Positions 30,901-38,476 of a stretch of 41,349 bases of DNA are shown here, piece by piece. The notes below the pieces were generated by a model. It was not told where the DNA came from. It searched no databases and saw nothing but the letters and a program-made list of their open reading frames with translations. Every line of letters begins with the position of its first letter. Position 1 is the stretch's first letter. Source of the DNA: an uncultured Saprospiraceae bacterium (GTDB taxonomy: Bacteria; Bacteroidota; Bacteroidia; Chitinophagales; Saprospiraceae); the NCBI GenBank assembly GCA_937973945.1, contig CALJIY010000135.1, positions 1 to 41,349 on the forward strand, in the 5' to 3' direction. A program made the translations under genes and the position numbers.

Positions 30901-32331
30901 GAAAACAAAATATATATTGTAAATGGTATTCAGAATGGACACAGCAGTGGTTGGGTAAATTGGTTTGATGTATTCGATCCAATTACTAATACTTGGGAAC
31001 AACTACCTAATTCACCCAGAACCAGGGATCATTTTCATGCCATAATAGATAACAATAAACTTTATGTTGTAGGAGGTAGAAATACTGGCCAGTCAACAAC
31101 TCAAACTCCTACGATAGGAGAAGTCGATGTCTACGATTTCCAGACCGAAAGTTGGTCAACTCTAATAAATGATCTTCCCACTGAAAGAGCGGGATGTACA
31201 GTAGGAATTTTAGAAAACAAGTTAATCGTAATTGGTGGCGAAAGAAATTCTGGTAATGCCAATAATGATGTAGAAGCACTTGATCTGACGAGCTATACTT
31301 GGCGATCATTAGCTCCCTTATTAGAGGGACGTCATGGAACACAAGCTATAACAAATAATGGTGGTATTTATATTGCTAGTGGTAGCCCTATTCGTGGAGG
31401 TGGAATAACTCAAACCCAGGAGGCTTTTTTCTTTGGAGAACAAACAACTCCAACAGGTCAAGCTATTCTGGCCTCCTCTCTTGAGCTTTCTGAAACAGAC
31501 TTATTATTCGATGAAAATCAAAATATTAAGTCAATAACGCTCACGAATGTAGATGGTACCCAAGGTATAATCTTGCAAGAATTAAATCTAAGCAATACCA
31601 ATTTCGTAGCCAATATTACCCAAGGCTTACCCTTGCATATACCGCCAGGAGGATCTGTAAGCGTACAGGTACTTTTTACAGCTGGAAACGAAGAGGAACT
31701 GATGGGTCAATTAGAAGTGGTGCATACTGGGCTAAATGGTTCCAATACAACAATTACACTAGATGCTTCCTGCAAGGAAGACAATCTAATTATAGATGAT
31801 GATCCAATTGATCCTAATACTTATGCAGCCTTATCCACTATAGAATCTGCGGGGACGGTAATAGAGAATACAAGCGTAAGTTTCAAAGCCGGCGTATCTA
31901 TTACATTGAATCCTGGATTCCTTGCCGAATCGAATAGTACATTCACTGCTACTATTGAAGCTATAGAAGATTGTATTGACGCTCAAGATATAGTTGGGAA
32001 TACTCAAGCGAAAGTCGCTCTTACAGAACCAATCATTGAGAATGATTCAGCGCATCTTTTAGACACAGCCACGCCATCAATAAGTATTATGCCCAATCCC
32101 TTTAGGAAGCAAACAAGAATAAACATTAGCTTACCATTTGATACAAAAGCGACCTTGCAATTATTCAATATTAATGGGCAGTTAATAAATAGTCTTGCAG
32201 CTGAAAAGAAATGGAAAAATGGCATTCATTCCATTGAATTATCAAGTGAACAGATGGAACCTGGATCGTATATTTTATCTTTAATAGGATCGAAATTTAC
32301 CATTTATCGGAAATTAATTTTAATCGAATAG
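27967..32331 (+). CDS. Large secreted multi-domain protein: N-terminal beta-propeller (sorbosone dehydrogenase-like), Ca-binding segment, kelch repeats, coathanger-like segment, T9SS type A sorting domain
   Basis: Signal peptide; PTSLQFGPDGRLYVSQQNGLIHAY; EDGDLYTNSDELDNGTDP and DTDDDDDGILDTMDP; repeated kelch motifs; VSFKAGVSITLNPGFLAESNSTFTATIE; C-terminal SIMPNPFRKQTRINISLP…GSYILSL…YRKLILIE. Confidence 0.85.
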   Translation: MKKIFLLLLLSYFYNPSVSFAQATIKISKFARAFADLSLIGEQINKPTSLQFGPDGRLYVSQQNGLIHAYTIEHDKIGEYEVVDTEFITDIQEIQNHNDDGTLNELTIRQVTGLLVTGTADNVIIYASSSDSRIGGGGSSADVNLDTNSSMISRLTQNGNDWDRVDLVRGLPRSEENHAANGMQLKDNILYIAQGGNTNAGAPSNNFAFLTEYALSAAILTVDLTAIDAMPIKTHTDDSKYIYDIPTLDDPTRENVNGQDINDPFGGNDGLNQAKLVEGGPIQVFASGFRNIYDLVITEDDHVYTWDNGANGGWGGHPDNEGGGSVTNNWVAGEPGSNGPGPNDDKVNNLDGLHFVNSTNYYGGHPTPIRANPTGAGLYTNDGTTGVWRTSTTGDNPLPIDWPPVPPSLANPIEGDFQNAGVDDMSIFTVPQSTNGIVEYTASIFNTGLKGNLLAVSFSGNLYSIERNSSGGIDNDDAVTILAQNFGETPLDITAQGDDDIFPGTIWVANLGGNSISIFEPQDLDDCIGANEFIDEDGDLYTNSDELDNGTDPCNAASTPMDFDKTLINGFLVSNLNDTDDDDDGILDTMDPFAWDATNGANTNIPVDYPLLNTDPGTGFFGLGFTGLMSNGTSDYLDLILDENNSSTEIIAGGAVGLLTFNDIPNGDPYTNLNSQQNGFQFGINVDQNTAPFYYEGKLLGPVFSITPKPNQSAGIYIGTGDQSNYLKVVINGNENTTGLQILYEEDDAIINNQQIDISNIGFESELSLFLFINPSTGEVHVKYAIGNSTPVDVGQVVQLQNNVLATLQSNTNLAVGILSTSNGTSSTFNATWDYLKLQFSEESNNIGNWIAIDDGENCNAHGQAGSCAQGRHECAYVQVGDKFYLIGGKEQNSNVNIYDPATDIWTIGADAPYPVNHAQGVSYDGLIYLVGSFKTDDFPNEQPNPRILIYDPLADQWIEGPMMPQGRLRASAGVVVYENKIYIVNGIQNGHSSGWVNWFDVFDPITNTWEQLPNSPRTRDHFHAIIDNNKLYVVGGRNTGQSTTQTPTIGEVDVYDFQTESWSTLINDLPTERAGCTVGILENKLIVIGGERNSGNANNDVEALDLTSYTWRSLAPLLEGRHGTQAITNNGGIYIASGSPIRGGGITQTQEAFFFGEQTTPTGQAILASSLELSETDLLFDENQNIKSITLTNVDGTQGIILQELNLSNTNFVANITQGLPLHIPPGGSVSVQVLFTAGNEEELMGQLEVVHTGLNGSNTTITLDASCKEDNLIIDDDPIDPNTYAALSTIESAGTVIENTSVSFKAGVSITLNPGFLAESNSTFTATIEAIEDCIDAQDIVGNTQAKVALTEPIIENDSAHLLDTATPSISIMPNPFRKQTRINISLPFDTKATLQLFNINGQLINSLAAEKKWKNGIHSIELSSEQMEPGSYILSLIGSKFTIYRKLILIE

Positions 32332-32361
32332 CTTATTAAAAAATGGAATGATTTCAAGTCA

Positions 32362-32395
32362 CTTGATTCTATTACATTGGTGTGATAGGATCAAG
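32362..32395. other. Stem-loop (possible terminator or structured RNA)
   Basis: CTTGATTCTATTACA (32362-32376) pairs with TGTGATAGGATCAAG (32381-32395) over 15 positions with two G-U wobbles; TTGG loop. Confidence 0.5.
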
Positions 32396-32403
32396 GGGCC
32401 ATT

Positions 32404-32433
32404 TCCTCCGAACATTTCGAAGTGTTCGGAGGA
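32404..32433. other. Stem-loop
   Basis: Perfect 11-bp inverted repeat TCCTCCGAACA (32404-32414) / TGTTCGGAGGA (32423-32433), 8-nt loop. Confidence 0.6.
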
Positions 32434-32478
32434 ATTAATCTTCCATTCCAAGTTAAATACACACTCCAATACTATAAG

Positions 32479-33195
32479 ATGAAACTATACTATCTACTAA
32501 TTGCATGCCTCTCCTTTCCTACCCTACTCTTAAGCCAATCGAATGATCTTGTATCAGCATCTAATAATATATCCTTTTTAGGTTATTCAGGCTTAGTATA
32601 TACCCCTTCTGCCTATACAGCTAAATGGGGAGCATTGCATACTAGTTATACACATTACGATAAAAACGCAGCTTTTACCTTTGAGGCAGGCGAAAGCAAC
32701 GAACGCTCATTTGTTACGAATATTGGGTTTTTACCATTTGCAGAATTTTCCATTCGACTAACAAAACCTTATAATTCTAGTGATAAAAATTACGGCATAG
32801 GTGATCGATCAATCACTGGAAGAATTCAAATTTTAAAAGAGAGAAAATATAGGCCAGCAATATTGATAGGCACCAATGATTTCGCAGCAGTCAGTTCTTT
32901 TTTCAATGCTACTTATTTTGTTGCCTCTAAAAGTGCAATTATTAAAGGCATTCACTTAAATGGTAATCTAGGGTATGGTTTTAAATTCAATGATGCCAGA
33001 AGAGACTATCTACAAGGCGTCTTCGGAGGAGCTCAGATGTCTTATAAGACTATAAATCTGATGGCAGAGTATGACGCAGAGAGATGGAATATTGGTCTTG
33101 GTTATCAATATAAACAATTTCTTTTTTTAAAAACCGCATTAATCGACTTACAATATGTAAGCTTCAATATAGGGCTCCAATTCCAACTTCATTAG
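32479..33195 (+). CDS. YjbH-like outer-membrane protein, N-terminal barrel portion
   Basis: MKLYYLLIACLSFPTLLLSQ signal; FLGYSGLVYTPSAYTAKWGALHTSYTHYD; PFAEFSIRLT; FFNATYFVASKS; aromatic-terminated beta strands. ATG 32479 preferred to GTG 32422, which lies in a hairpin. Confidence 0.8.
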   Translation: MKLYYLLIACLSFPTLLLSQSNDLVSASNNISFLGYSGLVYTPSAYTAKWGALHTSYTHYDKNAAFTFEAGESNERSFVTNIGFLPFAEFSIRLTKPYNSSDKNYGIGDRSITGRIQILKERKYRPAILIGTNDFAAVSSFFNATYFVASKSAIIKGIHLNGNLGYGFKFNDARRDYLQGVFGGAQMSYKTINLMAEYDAERWNIGLGYQYKQFLFLKTALIDLQYVSFNIGLQFQLH

Positions 33196-33244
33196 GAATC
33201 CCATTTATTTCTGATGTCCTAGCTCTATAGCTCAATTCCTAACT

Positions 33245-34498
33245 ATGAGATTACCACATATTATTTTATCACTCCTAATGATAGTAGGCGTACAGGGGAA
33301 CATCCTGTCTCAGGAAGTAACCAACCTTTTACAAACTAACAACATGAGCTCGGCATTAGTCCAGCATGGATTTCAAGGAGTAACGGAACATACTGTTGAT
33401 AGTACTTTAATTATCTCTTTTGAAAATCGGCTTTATCGTTTGGAAGCGAATGCAATATATAATATCCTAGAAATTATAAACAAAGACTTAGGAAATCAAT
33501 ACAACAAGCTAATTTTAATTTCTAAAAAACAAGATATACCCTTGATAGCATGTGAACTAAATCTAAACGATTTCCAAGCACTAAAAGTAGGAGAAATTAG
33601 TATACAACAATTTAAACAAAAGCTAGTTGTCAGCAATAGCTCCTCCTATTTCAACTCCATTAATAAGACTTCTATAAATTCAGGTAACTATAAAATTGAA
33701 ATTGTTGTAGAGCCAACCCTTGGATTAGCCCTCGGAGGCTTCCCAGATCCAGTTCTTCATCAAATAAACTTAAATCCCATTCTTAATATTTTCCTTTGGA
33801 AAGGTGCCACCGTAAAATTACAAGGCATCTTTCCATTATCAAATGAAATAGAAGTACCAGAGGAAAAATATATTCGTCCAGGTATATTGTCCTTCAATCA
33901 ACAAATCAGATTACCAAAAGATATTTTCGTAAATGCAGGTATAGGTTATTTTACCAGTAATAGATATGGTGGAAATTTAAGTGCCAAAAAATTCTTTATC
34001 AATGGAAACTTAATGCTTCAAGGATCACTGGGTTATACGGGAAATGCATCCTACCCACAAATAATTGGGGAAGATCAACATCTAAAGAAATGGCAATATT
34101 CAAACTTAAATTATTTGGATTATGCAGTAGGTGCCAATTACTGGCTTGCTAAATATAACCTTAGAATCGGCATTTCTTATGGAAAGTTTTTAAATGAAAA
34201 AAGAGCAATTAGGGCAGAACTTTTTCAGAATTTCAAAGAAACTAGAATAGGCTTTTTTGCTTTAAAAACAGAAGGCGGAAATAATTATGGAATGCAAATT
34301 GCCGTCCCTTTCTTTCCAAAAAAATATTGGAAACCAAAGATTATTTCTGTCCGTCCTCCTACTCATTTTAGGTATACCTACCATAGTAAACAGTCTTATA
34401 TAAAAGACTATTGGACAGGTAACAATAACTTTGAACAAACAATGAATCCCAGCTTAGTAAAATACCAATTACTTGGATTACTACAAAAGCAGAACTAA
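33245..34498 (+). CDS. Outer-membrane beta-barrel protein resembling the C-terminal part of YjbH
   Basis: Signal peptide; periplasmic-like N-terminal region; VEPTLGLALGGFPDPVLHQINLNP; NQQIRLPKDIFVNAGIGYFTSNRYGG; LNYLDYAVGANYWLA; final amphipathic strands. Confidence 0.6.
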   Translation: MRLPHIILSLLMIVGVQGNILSQEVTNLLQTNNMSSALVQHGFQGVTEHTVDSTLIISFENRLYRLEANAIYNILEIINKDLGNQYNKLILISKKQDIPLIACELNLNDFQALKVGEISIQQFKQKLVVSNSSSYFNSINKTSINSGNYKIEIVVEPTLGLALGGFPDPVLHQINLNPILNIFLWKGATVKLQGIFPLSNEIEVPEEKYIRPGILSFNQQIRLPKDIFVNAGIGYFTSNRYGGNLSAKKFFINGNLMLQGSLGYTGNASYPQIIGEDQHLKKWQYSNLNYLDYAVGANYWLAKYNLRIGISYGKFLNEKRAIRAELFQNFKETRIGFFALKTEGGNNYGMQIAVPFFPKKYWKPKIISVRPPTHFRYTYHSKQSYIKDYWTGNNNFEQTMNPSLVKYQLLGLLQKQN

Positions 34499-34499
34499 G

Positions 34500-34652
34500 A
34501 GCTTGTCTAAATTTCTAACGGCTGAAAACCAATATTTTACGAACCTGACATTGAAAAAATGAGCTTATTTAGCTCGCTAAACGCACTAATTTTTTCTGTG
34601 CCAGAACCACAAACTATTGATTTTCAACTCGAAATAAATTTTAGACAAGATT
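34500..34652. repeat. MITE-like imperfect palindromic element with terminal inverted repeats
   Basis: CTTGTCTAAATTT at the left end vs AAATTTTAGACAAG at the right; the inverted similarity continues inward (CTGAAAACCAATA vs TATTGATTTTCAA; AAAAAA vs TTTTTT; TTTAGC-TC-GCTAAA at the centre). Possible 4-bp duplication TAAG at 34496-34499 and 34653-34656. Confidence 0.5.
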
Positions 34653-34975
34653 TAAGCGGATACACTAGCTTACCTATTTTTCACTGCTCTATATTTTGAG
34701 ATTTTTATTGATTTGTATTTTGAGACCGCCTTTTATGTAATATCGAAATAATATACCCCTCACATTTCTATTAGTTTACTTTCTGACCATGTCATTAAAC
34801 TTGTTTTTAATTCTTCTTAAAATTATTTTATAGCAATACTATGGAAGTTAATTTTAATGGCAGAATAAAGCAAACCTAAATGGTCGCAATCTATTGTAGA
34901 AAAGATAGAATCAATCAAATAGTGAAGGTATTTTTTTCCATTACAAGGGCAATTAATTAATTAAATTTTTATATT

Positions 34976-36319
34976 ATGAAGACCTATTCTGACTTTAAGG
35001 ATATTCTCTTTGGAGTGATTTTAGTTCTGTTTTTGTGTGTCAGTTGTGAAATTGAAAGGATTGAGAATGACATCGGTTCCACTGACTTAAGAGCAAGTGC
35101 TCGTACTACAGAACAAGTATTTACTTTCAAAGGGAATGTCTATGAAGCTTTAGATTATGGTAGTTGTTCAGACTATCGTGATAAAGTACCAATAACAAAA
35201 GCTCGGGTGGAATTAGCTGATTTTGACTTATTAGTCATCACTAATACACATGGAGAATTTACATTAAAACTACCCATGAGTAAGTTAATAGAAACTTATG
35301 GACAAGAAGCACTTACTGGATCACACCAGTTTCGCTTTAATGTAAAAAAAGAAGGATATATTGAAAGTATCCTGACTTACGATTACGATTCCTTTTATGA
35401 AGGAGCATCAGAGACGGGATATGCCTCTAATTTTATGGCGGTTGATTTCCCCTTAACTCCTAGATCCGAACATCAAACCGTAACAGCAGATGGTGGTGTT
35501 TTTAGGTTTGGAAATATCGTAGCTACTGTTCCTGCTGGTGCAGTATCGGAAGACACCCCATTTTCGGTTACGAAAATTGCAAGAGATGAATTCAAAGGAA
35601 ATAGTAATAAGCGCTTACACTACGGCGTACGGGAAACCGAATTAGAAAGAATAGAGGTATATCCTATGACGCTTGAATTTAACGAGCCCATTACCATTAC
35701 TTTTGAGACAAGCGGGCTCATCAAAGATGATCGCTTAGAAGTTACCGTGTTAAATGAGCAAGAGAATATTTGGATGGATGAAGCAATTAACTTCCAACGA
35801 TCAAATAACTCCATGAGTTTTTCAACACAAATGGGAGGTACTTGTAAATGTTCGGTATACTTAGCTAATCATAACTGTGAGATTATTTCAGATGAAATGA
35901 TGATCGATTCTCGAGAACGTTCTTCGGCTTCAAATTGTGCTTGTTCAAGCGCTATGCCTATTCGTGTAAGTTCCAGTAAATTATTACGGGAAGAGATTGA
36001 ATTTGGTCGTGAAATCAGTGATGAATTAGCGCGAGAAATAGTATATCAAGTTCGTAGATCAGGTAACATTCCTAGTGCTAACACCAGTTGCAATTTTGAT
36101 GGGAAGCGATTATACTATTACAATGTTTCTTGTCCTGTAGAAATGACCTTAGATCAATGTCAAACAGTAGATATGGATTTTGATCAGCGGACGAGAGTAT
36201 TAAAAGGAAATGTGTATGGTGTAGATATTGTTTATCGTTTTTCTTATACCTATGATGTTGCAAATACCTTAGGAAAATGTGCTACTACTACTGCCTGTCA
36301 CCAAGGGTGTCATGGTTAA
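34976..36319 (+). CDS. Secreted lipoprotein with carboxypeptidase-regulatory-like and ZU5-like regions, Cys-rich C-terminal half
   Basis: Lipobox LFLCVSC; KVPITKARVELADFDLLVITNTHGEFTLKLP; VTADGGVFRFGNIVATVPAGAVSEDTPFSVT. Confidence 0.7.
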   Translation: MKTYSDFKDILFGVILVLFLCVSCEIERIENDIGSTDLRASARTTEQVFTFKGNVYEALDYGSCSDYRDKVPITKARVELADFDLLVITNTHGEFTLKLPMSKLIETYGQEALTGSHQFRFNVKKEGYIESILTYDYDSFYEGASETGYASNFMAVDFPLTPRSEHQTVTADGGVFRFGNIVATVPAGAVSEDTPFSVTKIARDEFKGNSNKRLHYGVRETELERIEVYPMTLEFNEPITITFETSGLIKDDRLEVTVLNEQENIWMDEAINFQRSNNSMSFSTQMGGTCKCSVYLANHNCEIISDEMMIDSRERSSASNCACSSAMPIRVSSSKLLREEIEFGREISDELAREIVYQVRRSGNIPSANTSCNFDGKRLYYYNVSCPVEMTLDQCQTVDMDFDQRTRVLKGNVYGVDIVYRFSYTYDVANTLGKCATTTACHQGCHG

Positions 36320-36410
36320 CTACTAGATTAGAAAGACCAGAGCAAATTTGCTCTATTAATTACTGTACTATAGAGTAAAAAATTAGGAACATTTTTTAAT
36401 AAAGTCTATA

Positions 36411-36447
36411 ATAGCCAACTATCAATAAATGATAGTTGGCTATTTTT
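36411..36447 (+). terminator. Rho-independent terminator
   Basis: Perfect 14-bp stem ATAGCCAACTATCA (36411-36424) / TGATAGTTGGCTAT (36430-36443), 5-nt loop, followed by TTTTGTTT. Confidence 0.85.
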
Positions 36448-36487
36448 GTTTAAGCACTTATCAAAAAAAGTCTATTTATTTATTATT

Positions 36488-36991
36488 TTAAAAAGCAGCA
36501 TTTTCTCTAGAAAAATATAATAGATCCGTACTCGGCACCTCCTTCTTCAACCCCAATTGTCTCGCTAGGGTAATCAACTGACCTCGATGATAAGTGGAAT
36601 GGTTCGTACAGTGTTGTATCATTACCTTTGGAGTCATTTTCCATGAAGTACCATCCCAAGTGTGATAAGATAAAGTTTGATTAAAAAAGTCCTCCTCTTG
36701 TTGATCTACAAATGTTATAAACTGCTTAGAGGTATGCAACAAGCTATTAAGCAACTCCTGCGTGCTTGGAAAATCATCCTCTACCTTTTTATTATTAGCA
36801 GGATTCTGTGAGAGTCTTGCCAACCAGCTTTTCTCTGCGCTATGGATGTGTAATAAGGTCTTTCGAATAGAGGGAAAACTATTCTCTATATGAGCGCTTA
36901 ATATGTCTTCTGACTTATCAGATAAAAAGAGCGCTATTTTTGTATTTGCCCAAAAATTATATTGGCAATAGTAAGTTAAAGTGTCTTTCAT
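36488..36991 (-). CDS. DinB family protein
   Basis: MKDTLTYYCQYNFWANTKIALFL; LLHIHSAEKSWLARL; MIQHCTNHSTYHRGQLITLARQLGL (His triad pattern). Start taken at the internal Met of the 179-aa ORF. Confidence 0.85.
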   Translation of the reverse strand: MKDTLTYYCQYNFWANTKIALFLSDKSEDILSAHIENSFPSIRKTLLHIHSAEKSWLARLSQNPANNKKVEDDFPSTQELLNSLLHTSKQFITFVDQQEEDFFNQTLSYHTWDGTSWKMTPKVMIQHCTNHSTYHRGQLITLARQLGLKKEVPSTDLLYFSRENAAF

Positions 36992-37237
36992 TTTGTATGC
37001 AATTAGGTTATAAAGCGAAGTTAGCAAAAATATTGAAGCCTAGTAATAGCGTTTCTAAATTCACTAAGAACGAGCTTATTTAGACCTGTTAAAAATTAGA
37101 TTTTAAATAGAACACATTACTAAAATTAATTGTTTGAATAGCTTGGTTGAGATAGCTTTGCTTACTAGACTATATGCCATAGCTCCTTAACTTAAATAAT
37201 ATACTCCCGATTCAAATCTTAAAACAACGTACGCAGC

Positions 37238-38374
37238 ATGATTAGAAAAATACTATTGGCTATATTAGGATTGTTATTCGTATTTGGTGCGGTAACCATT
37301 GCCAAACGAACAATAGCCAATAAAAAAGAATGGAAACCCAAAAAGGAAAAGAAATTAGCGACGGGTGCTTTTGTAGAAATTGTCAAAAATACTAGTACGC
37401 CTATTAACATTACCACATCTGGTAATCTGACCGCTAAGAATCGGGTAGATTTGTTTGCCGAGGTACAAGGTATTTTTAATAATAGTGCCCGCGCTTTCAA
37501 AGCTGGTACCTGGTACAAGAAAGGAGATGTATTACTAGAATTAGATAAGAAAGAAGAATTGATTGCTTTAAAAGCACAGAAAAGTAGCTTTTACAATCAA
37601 TTGGTTTTATTAATTCCGGACTTACGCTTAGATTATCCAGCAGCTATTACAAAATGGGATGCCTATGTCCGAGACTTCGATGTCAACAGATCCTTGAAAA
37701 GCTTACCTGAACCAGAGAGTGAAAAAGAGAAATTATTCTTAGCTGGCAGAAATATTTACACGGCATTTTATAATGTCCAAAATTTAGAGACGCAACTACA
37801 AAACTATACGATACGTGCGCCTTTCTCTGGTGTATTGACCGAAGCCTTGGTGAATCCTGGCGCATTGATCCGACCTGGACAAAAGCTAGGGGAGTTTATA
37901 GATCAAAGTGTATACGAATTAGAGGTAGCTGTTAATACGGCTTATGGGGAACTCTTAGGAATTGGTAAAAAAGTAGAGCTACACAATGTCGAGAAAACCA
38001 AAAAATGGACAGGTAAAGTCGTGCGAGTGAATAGTTTAGTGGACCCAGCTTCTCAGACCATTCCGACTTTCATTCAAGTAGCCGGCAAGACCTTAAAAGA
38101 AGGCATGTATTTAGAGGCAGAAATTACTGCTAAAGAGGAGCAAAACACCTATGAAATTAATCGAAAGTTATTAGTAGAGAATGATAAAGTCTTCATTGTC
38201 AGAGATTCTATTTTAGATTTAGTGACGGTCGATCCAATTTTCTTTAAAGAAAGCACAGCCGTTGTTAAAGGCTTGGAAGATGGTATGCAGATTTTATCGA
38301 AAGCCATTCCTAGTGCATATATAGGTATGAAAGTGAAGATTTTTTCAGAGGAGCAAACTGCTTTGAGTAATTAA
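37238..38374 (+). CDS. RND efflux periplasmic adaptor subunit (membrane fusion protein)
   Basis: N-terminal TM; TTSGNLTAKNRVDLFAEVQGIF; TWYKKGDVLLELDKKE; YTIRAPFSGVLTEALVNPGALIRPGQKLGEF. Confidence 0.93.
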   Translation: MIRKILLAILGLLFVFGAVTIAKRTIANKKEWKPKKEKKLATGAFVEIVKNTSTPINITTSGNLTAKNRVDLFAEVQGIFNNSARAFKAGTWYKKGDVLLELDKKEELIALKAQKSSFYNQLVLLIPDLRLDYPAAITKWDAYVRDFDVNRSLKSLPEPESEKEKLFLAGRNIYTAFYNVQNLETQLQNYTIRAPFSGVLTEALVNPGALIRPGQKLGEFIDQSVYELEVAVNTAYGELLGIGKKVELHNVEKTKKWTGKVVRVNSLVDPASQTIPTFIQVAGKTLKEGMYLEAEITAKEEQNTYEINRKLLVENDKVFIVRDSILDLVTVDPIFFKESTAVVKGLEDGMQILSKAIPSAYIGMKVKIFSEEQTALSN

Positions 38375-38476
38375 AAATTACTGGTCCAAAAACATGGCTC
38401 ATCAACGTCATAAGTCTGACTTCTGACAGTCTGCCGTAAGGCAGGAAAACGGTCTGACTTTTTAAAGAATGAATTT

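Noticed and set aside
32422-32478. GTG start at 32422 for the YjbH-like gene
   Set aside because: It lies in the strong hairpin and precedes a good signal peptide starting at ATG 32479.
36339-36354. Perfect palindrome AGAGCAAATTTGCTCT as a second terminator
   Set aside because: No loop of useful size and no following T-run; the 36411-36443 hairpin explains termination better.
37072-37083. GAGCTTATTTAG shared with the MITE-like element (34561-34572), possible second degenerate copy
   Set aside because: Only 12 nt match in AT-rich DNA; flanks do not align convincingly.
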